A stretch of 64,000 bases of DNA from Acinetobacter tandoii DSM 14970 = CIP 107469. Its GTDB lineage: Bacteria > Pseudomonadota > Gammaproteobacteria > Pseudomonadales > Moraxellaceae. The notes beneath the pieces are model-generated. The model had not been told where the DNA came from. It worked only from the letters and a program-made list of their open reading frames with translations, and did no database searches. Positions within the stretch are counted from its first letter, which is position 1; the number at the start of each line of letters is the position of its first letter. A program made the translations under genes and the position numbers. The stretch covers positions 206,188 through 270,187 of the forward strand of contig NZ_KE007365.1 of assembly GCF_000400735.1 (NCBI RefSeq). Reading direction: 5' to 3'. Positions 1-7,880 of the stretch are shown here, piece after piece.

Positions 1-1
1 A

Positions 2-187
2 GATGACACGACACAAGTAAATCCCAATGGTGGTGCGATTGCGATTGGTCATCCGTTAGGTGCATCGGGTGCACGTTTAGTCACCACGGCTTTAAACCAA
101 TTGGAACAAACGGGTGGAACCTATGCGCTGTGTTCGATGTGTATTGGTGTCGGTCAAGGTATTGCAATGATTATTCAGCGGGTTTAA
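2..187 (+). CDS. catF: 3-oxoadipyl-CoA thiolase, C-terminal end (partial)
   Basis: Only the last 61 residues are present; the 5' part lies before the window. The sequence holds the thiolase C-terminal signatures [10 protein letters not shown] (catalytic His) and [10 protein letters not shown] (second active-site Cys). Thiolases of this group cleave 3-oxoadipyl-CoA to succinyl-CoA and acetyl-CoA, the last step of the beta-ketoadipate pathway. The next gene is the enol-lactonase. In Acinetobacter the order thiolase then lactonase without a pcaB between them is that of the catechol-branch operon (catBCIJFD), so catF is preferred over pcaF. The call is certain as a thiolase; the cat/pca choice rests on gene order. 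Confidence 0.85.
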   Translation, partial: DDTTQVNPNGGAIAIGHPLGASGARLVTTALNQLEQTGGTYALCSMCIGVGQGIAMIIQRV

Positions 188-213
188 CAAATCATAACTA
201 TTTAAGATATTTC

Positions 214-244
214 CCCTCCCTTTTTTAAAGGGAGGTCGGGAGGG
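214..244 (+). repeat. Palindromic C/G-tract element overlapping the catD ribosome-binding site
   Basis: A ccctccc arm at 214-220 can pair with gggagg at 230-235 or with gggaggg at 238-244. The second partner is the Shine-Dalgarno region of catD (ATG at 249). It sits in the 61 bp catF-catD gap and looks like a short REP-like palindrome. Whether it controls translation is unknown. Confidence 0.55.
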
Positions 245-248
245 ATTT

Positions 249-1040
249 ATGCCAACATTTATTTCAAATGATGCAACCATCAATTACGCAACTTTTGGTG
301 ATGCCACCAATCCTGCTTTGGTATTTTCCAATTCTTTGGGTACCAATTATGGCATGTGGCAGCAGCAGTTTAATGCTTTAAAAGAGCAGTTCTTTGTGGT
401 GTGTTATGACACGCGTGGTCATGGTACTTCATCTACCCCGCAAGGTCCTTATAGCTTGCAACAATTAGGTGAGGATGTGATTCATTTGCTGGATCATTTA
501 CAGATTTCAAAAGCTGCATTTTGTGGCATCTCCATGGGTGGCTTAACCGGTCAATGGTTGGCGATTCATTATCCTGAGCGTTTTAGCCATGTGGTGGTAT
601 GTAATACGGCGGCTAAAATTGGTCAGGAGCAGGCTTGGCTGGATCGGGCGGCTTTGGTCAGATCTCAAGGTTTACAATCCATCGCGGACAGTGCAGCTTC
701 GCGATGGTTTACAGTTCCCTTTATCCAAAGCAACGCGGCAACGGTTGCAACGCTTTCAAACGACTTAGGTGCTGGCAGCCCTGAAGGTTATGCGAGTTGT
801 TGTGAAGCTTTGGCTAAAGCGGATGTTCGGGAACAATTAAAGACAATTACGGTTCCTGTGTTGCTTGTTGCAGGACAGCAAGATCCTGTGACAACGGTGG
901 CGGATGCTGAGTTTATGCAGAGTCAAATTCCCAAGAGTCGGTTGGTAGAAATTGATGCGTCGCATATTTCCAATGTGGAACAGCCAACGGCGTTTAATCA
1001 GAACCTTATGAATTTCCTACAAGTGAATGCATGTCTATAA
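249..1040 (+). CDS. catD: 3-oxoadipate enol-lactonase (beta-ketoadipate enol-lactone hydrolase)
   Basis: An alpha/beta-hydrolase of 263 residues, the usual length for PcaD/CatD. It opens the enol-lactone ring to 3-oxoadipate in the cytoplasm. The nucleophile elbow GISMGG places the catalytic Ser at residue 95; the acid lies in AGQQDP and the His in DASHISNVEQP near the C-terminus. The ATG is preceded by a strong GGGAGG-type ribosome-binding site. It follows catF by 61 bp and is the last gene of that operon, since a stem-loop follows and the next gene is a regulator. The catechol branch fits the neighbouring indole genes, whose product anthranilate is normally converted to catechol. Confidence 0.9.
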   Translation: MPTFISNDATINYATFGDATNPALVFSNSLGTNYGMWQQQFNALKEQFFVVCYDTRGHGTSSTPQGPYSLQQLGEDVIHLLDHLQISKAAFCGISMGGLTGQWLAIHYPERFSHVVVCNTAAKIGQEQAWLDRAALVRSQGLQSIADSAASRWFTVPFIQSNAATVATLSNDLGAGSPEGYASCCEALAKADVREQLKTITVPVLLVAGQQDPVTTVADAEFMQSQIPKSRLVEIDASHISNVEQPTAFNQNLMNFLQVNACL

Positions 1041-1087
1041 GCATACATTCATTTAAATACATCATATTTCAATAAGATCAGCATCAT

Positions 1088-1120
1088 CCAAGTGATCATA
1101 AAATTGACCAGATCACTTGG
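1088..1120 (+). terminator. Stem-loop after catD
   Basis: Perfect 10-bp arms ccaagtgatc (1088-1097) and gatcacttgg (1111-1120) lie 48 bp after catD. The T-run after it is weak, so this may be a weak terminator or an mRNA 3' end structure. Confidence 0.55.
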
Positions 1121-1423
1121 ATTTGCTATAAAATTGTATAGATCTTAAGGACTAAGATCTGAATAAGAACACCAAGCGCATGGAATGGAATCTTCAAGTA
1201 TATGCTTGTTATTAAACACTTAAAATAAGGATATTTCATCCTTCACTAAAACTTGTTGAAAGCAGCATTTTTTGGCAATTCTGGTCTGTATCTTGCATTG
1301 ATCTTTATATATTTTGCGCACAACTGAATCATCTAAGTGCAGTATTTACACCTCTTCAAAATTCTTCCGAGCAGCGTTTTCAAAGGTGAAATACAAGCAG
1401 GAGTTAGCCAAAGGAATAACGAT
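1121..1423. other. Intergenic region upstream of the AraC-type regulator
   Basis: No gene is supported here. It holds a second short palindrome, agatctta (1140-1147) with taagatct (1153-1160), and an AT-rich stretch that should contain the promoter of the regulator at 1424. An upstream in-frame GTG at 1337 exists but lacks a ribosome-binding site. Confidence 0.4.
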
Positions 1424-2443
1424 ATGTATCAAGCCAACTCTTCTGAATTAAATGGACGGCATTTCCAGCAGGAATCTATTTTTTCTCCCCATAATTTACT
1501 GTTCAACCATCAAGATATAAATGAAACCTGTAAAAATGTAGGGCAAGTTTTTAAGCCTCACCTGTTAAAAATCTCCAAGCCACAGAAAAATTTTAGTGCA
1601 ACCATGCACCATGTTAAAACAGGTGCCCTGTCCATTAGCCGTTTAGTCTACGGTGCGGATGTAATTATAGAACCCGACCATTTAGACAAATTTTATTTAA
1701 TCCAAATTCCAACTCATGGTTATGCTGAAATTGAATTTGGACGTCAAAAATTTATGTCCTATTCGCAAGTCGCATCCATCATCTCACCGCAACAATCTTT
1801 GCGGATGCGCTGGCATGCCAACTCTCCGCAACTTATTTTAAAAATTTCTAAAGATGATTTTCTGCATCATTGTCGCCAGCATATTCCTGACACTGACAAC
1901 ACTCCGCTTATTTTTGATCCTAAACTCGATTTTACCACCCAAAATGGCAGCTACTTTCTGCAATTGCTCCGCACCTTAATGGATGCACTGGCATGCGACA
2001 AACACCCACTGCATCATCCATTGGCTTTTAAACAGTTTGAATCGAATCTATTAAACGCGCTGATTTATGGGCAGCCCAATAATGGCTTAGATAAAATTGA
2101 TTCTCATAAAGATAAAACGATTTCGCCACATTTTATTAAACGGACTGAAGCCTATATTCAACAACATTTACATGAGCCGTTAAGTGTGGAAACGCTGGCC
2201 GAACAAGCGGGTGTAAGTGTACGTACTCTATTTACGGGCTTTAAAAACTATTTGGGCACGACCCCAATGGCATATCTGAGAGAATTACGTTTTGAGCAGG
2301 CGCACTTAGAACTCGTACGAAATGAACATTTAACCGTTACGGACGTGGCATTTAAATGGGGATTTACGCATTTAGGTAGATTTTCTCAAGAGTATAAAAG
2401 ACGCTTTGGAACTTTGCCATCCTCTACCCGTCGATGTAGCTAA
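1424..2443 (+). CDS. AraC-family transcriptional regulator, likely regulator of the iif indole genes
   Basis: The protein has 339 residues from the ATG at 1424, which has an AAAGGA ribosome-binding site. The N-terminal two thirds resemble the AraC-binding-like sensor domain (cupin type). The last ~90 residues form the two helix-turn-helix motifs, with LAEQAGVSVRTL and VAFKWGFTHLGRFSQEYKRRFG as the clearest parts. Regulators of this type activate aromatic catabolic operons. It faces the iif operon tail to tail, sharing a terminator, so it is the obvious candidate activator (called IifR in described clusters). Its link to indole is inference from position. A second AraC protein of similar build lies at 9292-10281. 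Confidence 0.8.
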   Translation: MYQANSSELNGRHFQQESIFSPHNLLFNHQDINETCKNVGQVFKPHLLKISKPQKNFSATMHHVKTGALSISRLVYGADVIIEPDHLDKFYLIQIPTHGYAEIEFGRQKFMSYSQVASIISPQQSLRMRWHANSPQLILKISKDDFLHHCRQHIPDTDNTPLIFDPKLDFTTQNGSYFLQLLRTLMDALACDKHPLHHPLAFKQFESNLLNALIYGQPNNGLDKIDSHKDKTISPHFIKRTEAYIQQHLHEPLSVETLAEQAGVSVRTLFTGFKNYLGTTPMAYLRELRFEQAHLELVRNEHLTVTDVAFKWGFTHLGRFSQEYKRRFGTLPSSTRRCS

Positions 2444-2489
2444 CCCAATTTAAATACAATCTATAATTCAGCGCTAAAAGAAATAAATC

Positions 2490-2515
2490 GCCTTTTATCC
2501 TGTATGGATAAAAGG
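2490..2515. terminator. Bidirectional terminator between the AraC gene and the outer-membrane protein gene
   Basis: Perfect 11-bp arms gccttttatcc (2490-2500) and ggataaaaggc (2505-2515) around a 4-nt loop lie between two convergent genes. Confidence 0.75.
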
Positions 2516-2525
2516 CTAGGTTGAA

Positions 2526-3473
2526 TTAGAAATGATGAATATAACGAACTTGCATCCGCGTCCCTTCAGGACGATTTTCTGCATCTTGTTCAAAATAGGC
2601 ATTGGCAACCACATGGTTATTTGGTGAAAAACTGTACATCGCACCTGGACCAATTGCCCAAACTTTTTCTTTACGTCCTTTTACTTTCTCGCCATCCACT
2701 TCGGTATCGGTAATTTGCTTTAACCAATACCCATTCAGCCCTAAGCGAAATTGTGGCGTAACTGCATAATCTGTTGCAAAGTTCGCGTGCAATGCCTGCC
2801 CTGCTTGAATCTCATCTGCACCTGAAAATGCATAACTTGGATCATCATTTTTAAAATTATACAGATAATGAATACGTGTCGAAGCTGTCCATTTGGGATT
2901 AAACCAGTAGGTTGCCGCCCAATACGGATTCAACGAAACTGCATGATTACTTGGGTTGATATCTTTTTGTGAACTGTAATCCCCTGTTGGCAGGTTCACT
3001 TGGAATTCAATCCGATGTACAAATTTGGGACCCGCTGCTCCCATAATTGGATCGAATTGTACAAAAGGACCAATCATGATGTCACCAAAACCACCCTGTG
3101 ATTTGATTGCCATTTGATTTAATCCATCATCCATATCCATTTTGCTCACAAATGGAATCAGAAAATTCATCCCTAAACTGGCATGATCGCCTAATCTTAC
3201 ATTAGACAAATAACTGATTTGTTCAACCAGTACTTGATAATTCAGATCTGTTTTGGGCAAGCCCAATTTATTTCCCTGAGCATCGACCAATTCATCACTG
3301 TCATAGTTTTGAAAATAGGTTTGTGCATACCAACCCGTTCCAGCAGGTAAGCCGCCATCTAAAAAACTGGTCATGCCTAAATTTACAGTTGGCAAATCAT
3401 AGGCTTGAGCCATGACAGAAATACAACTCAAACTACAGAGCAAAACACTTTTTTGTACTACATGAGACTTCAT
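2526..3473 (-). CDS. Outer-membrane transporter-like protein of the phenol/meta-pathway (SphA) type
   Basis: A 315-residue exported protein with an N-terminal signal peptide (hydrophobic core LLCSLSCISVM, cleavage after AQA). It has many alternating aromatic residues typical of an outer-membrane beta-barrel and ends in an aromatic residue (YIHHF), as such barrels do. It fits the family annotated as transporter or MetA-pathway of phenol degradation, whose members sit in aromatic catabolic clusters and are thought to let hydrophobic substrates cross the outer membrane. It lies downstream of iifD on the same strand but behind a terminator, so it may be expressed at a lower level than the enzymes. 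Substrate (indole?) is inference. Confidence 0.75.
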   Translation of the reverse strand: MKSHVVQKSVLLCSLSCISVMAQAYDLPTVNLGMTSFLDGGLPAGTGWYAQTYFQNYDSDELVDAQGNKLGLPKTDLNYQVLVEQISYLSNVRLGDHASLGMNFLIPFVSKMDMDDGLNQMAIKSQGGFGDIMIGPFVQFDPIMGAAGPKFVHRIEFQVNLPTGDYSSQKDINPSNHAVSLNPYWAATYWFNPKWTASTRIHYLYNFKNDDPSYAFSGADEIQAGQALHANFATDYAVTPQFRLGLNGYWLKQITDTEVDGEKVKGRKEKVWAIGPGAMYSFSPNNHVVANAYFEQDAENRPEGTRMQVRYIHHF

Positions 3474-3494
3474 TGTTTTTTCCTAAATAAAAAA

Positions 3495-3515
3495 GTCACG
3501 ATGAAACATCGTGAC
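3495..3515 (-). terminator. Intrinsic terminator after iifD
   Basis: Perfect 9-bp arms gtcacgatg and catcgtgac with a 3-nt loop, followed on the minus strand by a run of T. It separates iifD from the outer-membrane protein gene and could reduce readthrough into it. Confidence 0.75.
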
Positions 3516-3522
3516 TAAATCT

Positions 3523-4056
3523 TTAATTGCTTAGCTCTGGATGAACAGCCGCGACTCGGTATTTCCCTGCATGGAAAACCAATGGCTCTCCCTGCCGTTG
3601 TTGATATTGCTCAATCTGACCAATAAAAATAAGGTGATCACCTCCTTCATATTGGGTCACATTTCGACAGACAAGGGTTGCCAGCACATCCTCCAGAATG
3701 GGTACACCTACGTCACATTCTCGATGTGCAATTCCAGCGAATTTATCGGCAGAAGCTTTGGCAAAATGCCCAGAAAGCAGATGATGTTCTTGCGCCAACA
3801 TGTGAATGGCAAAGTGTTCTGCATCAACAAAATCTGACAGACTTGGGGCAGTTTTAGACAAACTCCATAAAATTAATGGCGGGTCGAGTGACAAGGAGGA
3901 AAAAGAGTTCGCTGTCATGCCAACTTTTCGTCCCTGCTTACTGCGTGTCGTGATGACCGTTACGCCTGTTGCAAACTGCCCAAGTAAATTCCGTATTTCT
4001 CTTGGGTTTTCTACGTTTACTGGCAGTAATACCATATCTTCAATGCTATCAATCAT
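3523..4056 (-). CDS. iifD: NAD(P)H:flavin oxidoreductase, reductase component of the indole monooxygenase
   Basis: A 177-residue flavin reductase of the HpaC/StyB-like fold, with the typical N-terminal FATGVTVITT and the flavin-binding stretch GMTANSFSSLSLDPPLILWSL. It supplies reduced FAD to the oxygenase component encoded just upstream (iifC, 27 bp gap). An AAGGATC ribosome-binding site supports the ATG. In the characterised Acinetobacter sp. O153 iif cluster, IifD is the reductase of the IifCD two-component system that oxidises indole. The assignment rests on the oxygenase next door, since flavin reductases of this type are generic. Confidence 0.85.
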   Translation of the reverse strand: MIDSIEDMVLLPVNVENPREIRNLLGQFATGVTVITTRSKQGRKVGMTANSFSSLSLDPPLILWSLSKTAPSLSDFVDAEHFAIHMLAQEHHLLSGHFAKASADKFAGIAHRECDVGVPILEDVLATLVCRNVTQYEGGDHLIFIGQIEQYQQRQGEPLVFHAGKYRVAAVHPELSN

Positions 4057-4083
4057 AAGTAAGATCCTTTTTACAAAACCTGA

Positions 4084-5322
4084 TTAGGCAACTTTTTGAG
4101 CTGTTTTCATGGCAAGAAAATGCTGAGCTTGTTCCGCATCAAACCACCACGGTGCAAAGTCACGTGGGTCATCAAAGTTATTTGCCATCACTGATGCAAT
4201 CGCTTGGTTTTGGCTGGCAGCGGCAAGTAATTCCATGACATGCGGTTGTGGTGGCAACAGCAGACTATTGGTCCATGCCACGACTTTTTCGGCGTATGCC
4301 CAATAGCGTTCAAAGGTTTGTTGCATCCATGCTTCACTAAAGGCTTGATCATCATTAGACAGAATGGCATCGAAATAGATCTTGCTGCATTTGGCTGCAT
4401 TATTTGAGCCTTGACCAGTAATTGGATCATTTACAACTAAGGCATCTGCCATACCAAAGACTTTTTTGCCTGAAGGCAGCGTCAAAACAGGTTTACGCAC
4501 TGTTGGTGGGAATCGACCTGCCAAATAACCGCCTGCATCGGTAAGTTCAACATTGCTGCAACGCTCAAATTCCCATGGCGCATATTTTTTAAGCAGTTCA
4601 AGACTGCGCTGTAAATGCTGTTCAGGCGTTTGTACATCTTGCCAACAGTCCATAGGGCCGTTGGGTATGCCTTCAAAAACCATAATGTCGCATGGTCCAT
4701 TAATGGTCAGTGCTGGGAAAGAGAAGTATTCGCCCACTTCTGGAATGATGTTGAAAGTGACGCGTGAATATGGCGAGACGGGCTTCATGCCTTTGACATA
4801 GGTCAGTGCCAAGGCACGTTGCGGTCGATCAAAGGTGCTTCGTTCCGCATCACGTTCAAACTGTTTGACGACCTCACCCTTTCCTGCGGCGAGTAAGACC
4901 AACTCATATTCATTGGCCAATTGCTCTAGTTCTTCAATACCAACATCCTGAATGATTAATCGACCACCACGTTTTTCAAATTCCTGCATCCAAAAGGGCA
5001 TTTTTACGCGCTGATCGACCGATTGTGCATAGCGTTCCAGACGTGCACTCCATTCAAAGGCTTTGCCACCATGTTCAGGATTGACCAAAGCCAAGCCAAT
5101 TCCTTCGACTGCAGGACATTGCTCTTCCCAAAAGTTCAGCCCTAAGTCCCGTTCCGTTTGTAAAGCCGTATGAAACATACATTGACTCGACATGACTTTG
5201 CCCTGACGGATTTCATCGGCAGTACGGTTGGTAATTAAGGTCACATCATAGCCTGTATCTAACAGACCTAATCCAAGTTGCAGACCTGATTGTCCTGCTC
5301 CAACAATTGCAATACGGCGCAT
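4084..5322 (-). CDS. iifC: FAD-dependent indole oxygenase (styrene monooxygenase type)
   Basis: A 412-residue group E flavoprotein monooxygenase. The N-terminus carries the FAD-binding Rossmann motif VGAGQSGLQLG, and the ending FAPWWFDAEQA is characteristic of the StyA/indole oxygenase group. It takes reduced flavin from IifD and epoxidises the indole 2,3-bond. Length matches StyA (about 415). The ATG at 5322 has a GGAGAAG ribosome-binding site; an upstream TTG at 5334 is less likely. The neighbouring SDR and the dienelactone-hydrolase-like protein are exactly the partners of IifC, which favours indole over styrene. No styrene-oxide isomerase gene is seen. Confidence 0.87.
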   Translation of the reverse strand: MRRIAIVGAGQSGLQLGLGLLDTGYDVTLITNRTADEIRQGKVMSSQCMFHTALQTERDLGLNFWEEQCPAVEGIGLALVNPEHGGKAFEWSARLERYAQSVDQRVKMPFWMQEFEKRGGRLIIQDVGIEELEQLANEYELVLLAAGKGEVVKQFERDAERSTFDRPQRALALTYVKGMKPVSPYSRVTFNIIPEVGEYFSFPALTINGPCDIMVFEGIPNGPMDCWQDVQTPEQHLQRSLELLKKYAPWEFERCSNVELTDAGGYLAGRFPPTVRKPVLTLPSGKKVFGMADALVVNDPITGQGSNNAAKCSKIYFDAILSNDDQAFSEAWMQQTFERYWAYAEKVVAWTNSLLLPPQPHVMELLAAASQNQAIASVMANNFDDPRDFAPWWFDAEQAQHFLAMKTAQKVA

Positions 5323-5367
5323 GTGCTTCTCCAAATTTTTTAATGTTCTAAATAATGAATGTCTGTT

Positions 5368-6153
5368 TTAACTGGCTAAGCGTGGAATGGCAGGTTGTGC
5401 CCCTTCAGGTCCCATGACCGAATATCCACCATCGACGGCATAATCTGCCCCAGTTACAAAACTCGCTGCAGATGACAGTAAAAACTGCACCACATTGGCC
5501 ACTTCTTCTGGATGTCCTAAACGGCCTAATAAGTGATAATCCGCTGCAACGCCATCTGCTTTTTCACGGTTGTTGCCGCTGACTTCGGCAATCACCCGCG
5601 ACCATGTCCAACCTGGGGAAATCGAATTGACCCGAATACCATCAGCGGCAAAATCCATGGCCATACTTTGAGTTAATTGGCGAATAGCCGCTTTGGATAC
5701 GGGATATAACCAGCGTCCTGTTTGCGCATACTTGGCAGAAATCGAAGTAAAATTCACAATCGAACCACGATGCTCTTTTAAGTCTGGATAAAAGGCACGC
5801 GTTAACTCCACTACAGACAACACATTGACATCCAATGCCTTTAGCCAGTCCTGACGCGAGGACTGAAAGCCATCATCTAAGTAAGTACATGCCAAGTTCA
5901 CCAAACAACTGACTTCCCCCAAATGCTGATGAATGTTCTTGACTGCCTGTTGAATCGCCACATCACTGGTCAAATCCACTTGTATGAACATCACGTCATA
6001 AGGAAAACTTTCTGCAACTTTCTTTCCGTTGGCATCGATATCTAGAATGGCAACGCGTGCGCCTGCATTCACCAAAGCCTGAACCACGGCCTTTCCAATG
6101 AGGGTTGCACCGCCACTGACCACGGCAACCTTGCCTTTTAAATCAATGTTCAT
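5368..6153 (-). CDS. iifB: Short-chain dehydrogenase of indole degradation
   Basis: A 261-residue SDR. The cofactor motif reads VVSGGATLIGKAV near residue 10, and the catalytic pair is in YPVSK with the Ser in TSISAK. In the described pathway IifB acts on the dihydroxyindoline made by IifCD and so prevents spontaneous indigo formation. The ATG at 6153 has a GAGGGAG ribosome-binding site that overlaps the end of iifA (stop at 6156-6158), showing translational coupling. The role is taken from gene order and the published cluster; the SDR family itself says little about substrate. Confidence 0.82.
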   Translation of the reverse strand: MNIDLKGKVAVVSGGATLIGKAVVQALVNAGARVAILDIDANGKKVAESFPYDVMFIQVDLTSDVAIQQAVKNIHQHLGEVSCLVNLACTYLDDGFQSSRQDWLKALDVNVLSVVELTRAFYPDLKEHRGSIVNFTSISAKYAQTGRWLYPVSKAAIRQLTQSMAMDFAADGIRVNSISPGWTWSRVIAEVSGNNREKADGVAADYHLLGRLGHPEEVANVVQFLLSSAASFVTGADYAVDGGYSVMGPEGAQPAIPRLAS

Positions 6154-6155
6154 AA

Positions 6156-7415
6156 TCACACTCCCTCACCAATGGGTTTACCTTCGCTGCTGTTCCATGA
6201 CGGCATCAGCGTATTGGAAGGTAAATCTTCATTCAGGAGTTTTTTAGCCGTCTCAACACCGGCCACAGGCAATCCCTCAGGGTTGAGTAAACCAATTTGC
6301 ACCAGTACCGATGCCTGATCCCAATAAATATGTTCATGACACAGTTTAGAACCGCGAAATTGAATAACACCCAGCATTGGAATTTCGACGTATTTGCCTG
6401 TTGGTTTCACCCCTGGCAGTAGCCAATCAATTTCGGTGTCGTGAGTAAAACTCATGATAAATTCATCGACCACCTGTGTTGATCCCACCGTGCGTGATAT
6501 AGAGGTAATCTTCATGTCTTCAGGGTTTTGATGCACAAAATGGTAGCGATAGAAACGGGCCAACTGACTTTGACCCACACCACCTGTTAGCGTGGGAATG
6601 TGATTGACATAAGGTTCTGCCACCATGGTTGCCATGGTCGCTGGGACATCGCGGGTATCAAATTCATGTCGAATATGCTCTTCCCATAACGCCACCAAGT
6701 CATAATGCGGTCCAATCATGTCATGCAGTGCAGTCACCGTTCGCTCATGGGCAAATCGGGCTGATGGTTTGTGGTAATGTTCACTTTTTGGTCTAGCAAA
6801 GGCATGATCGACATCTTCATAGACATAGGCTTTGACATTGCTATATTGACTCGCGGCTTGCAAAATCGCTTGTCGTGCATCTGGTGGAGTAAATTGATCT
6901 AACTCTGCGATATGCAGTACCAAACGTCCTTTTAGGTTAGCTAGCTCATCCAGTACATTTTCTAAACCAACCCCGTAGTAGCCAACGGCGCAAGCAACTT
7001 CTGGTAAACGACAGGCAGCTAAATACGCCAGTTTTCCGCCCAAGCAATACCCAACAACACCCAGCCCTGTAGACATATCACATTCAGGTCGTGTTTGCAG
7101 ATAAGTCAGACTGTCCTGAATATCTTCTACCCCTAAATTTTCATCGTATTGTTGATAAAGTGCATAAGCTTTTTGAAAATCTTCTGGGGTATAGCCCAAT
7201 TCAATATTGGCCGCACTCCGCCAAAACAAATCAGGAACAAGAACGGTGTATCCCTCTTCGGCAAGAAAGTTTGCCTTTTCCCGCATTGCGGCATTGACCC
7301 CAAAGATTTCCTGACACAACACAATGCCTGGACCTTTACCTGAAGATGGGGCGACCAAGTAAGCACTAAATTGTTTACCAGTCTCGGTTTTTATCTGAAT
7401 CGTTTGACCAGCCAT
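6156..7415 (-). CDS. iifA: Dienelactone-hydrolase-like/SnoaL-like two-domain protein, anthranilate-forming enzyme
   Basis: The protein has 419 residues from the ATG at 7415 (CAGGAG ribosome-binding site). Residues ~1-240 are an alpha/beta-hydrolase of the dienelactone hydrolase type with a Cys nucleophile in GYCLGG (C124), D173 in ELDQF and H204 in DVDHAF. Residues ~250-400 form a second domain resembling SnoaL/NTF2-like folds. In Acinetobacter sp. O153 the first gene of the cluster, IifA, is reported to give anthranilic acid and to be comparable to cofactor-independent oxygenases. It is the first gene of the four-gene operon. Which domain is catalytic cannot be decided here. Confidence 0.82.
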   Translation of the reverse strand: MAGQTIQIKTETGKQFSAYLVAPSSGKGPGIVLCQEIFGVNAAMREKANFLAEEGYTVLVPDLFWRSAANIELGYTPEDFQKAYALYQQYDENLGVEDIQDSLTYLQTRPECDMSTGLGVVGYCLGGKLAYLAACRLPEVACAVGYYGVGLENVLDELANLKGRLVLHIAELDQFTPPDARQAILQAASQYSNVKAYVYEDVDHAFARPKSEHYHKPSARFAHERTVTALHDMIGPHYDLVALWEEHIRHEFDTRDVPATMATMVAEPYVNHIPTLTGGVGQSQLARFYRYHFVHQNPEDMKITSISRTVGSTQVVDEFIMSFTHDTEIDWLLPGVKPTGKYVEIPMLGVIQFRGSKLCHEHIYWDQASVLVQIGLLNPEGLPVAGVETAKKLLNEDLPSNTLMPSWNSSEGKPIGEGV

Positions 7416-7451
7416 AATCGTCAACTCCTGACTTTGTTATGGCTTTATCTT

Positions 7452-7500
7452 CTATCCAAATTTTTAGGATGACTGTCCAAAAGCTGCGAGCACTATCCAA
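7452..7500 (-). promoter_or_regulatory. Three phased repeats upstream of iifA, candidate AraC-type operator
   Basis: The octamers ctatccaa (7452-7459), ctgtccaa (7473-7480) and ctatccaa (7493-7500) recur at 21 and 20 bp, two helical turns, 37-85 bp upstream of the iifA start. AraC-family activators bind direct repeats with such spacing. A further copy in opposite orientation (ggatag, 7631-7636) lies toward the MFS gene. The rest of the 465 bp gap (7416-7880) shows no gene. Confidence 0.5.
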
Positions 7501-7880
7501 TCCATGCGCAATTCTAAATAGCGTGTCTAAATATGCATGCTTCTTTTGCTTGCACAGGTGACACAAAATAATCTGTTAAAAAAAACGATCCAGCACGAAT
7601 GGAAAAAATGGATGAAGTTCAGGAGTTAGTGGATAGTCCTCAAAGTATAAAAATAGTTCAATCAAGATATGTTCATACCTCGCGATAGCGCAACTTTCTC
7701 TACCGTTTAAAAAGAGTCTTTCTGCCGATCAGAACAAGGCGATGTCTCTGGTGTAAATCGAACACCTTTCACTCATGCGCGAACATTGCTAACGCAAAAT
7801 TCATCCATCAATGCCATGAGTAAATTTGTACAAAAAGGGTCAATCCAACCGAGCTAAAACATACATTCAAAGGAAGAATT

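Noticed and set aside
1337-1423. N-terminal extension of the first AraC gene from a GTG at 1337
   Set aside because: No ribosome-binding site there, and the extra 29 residues are not AraC-like. The ATG at 1424 has AAAGGA upstream.
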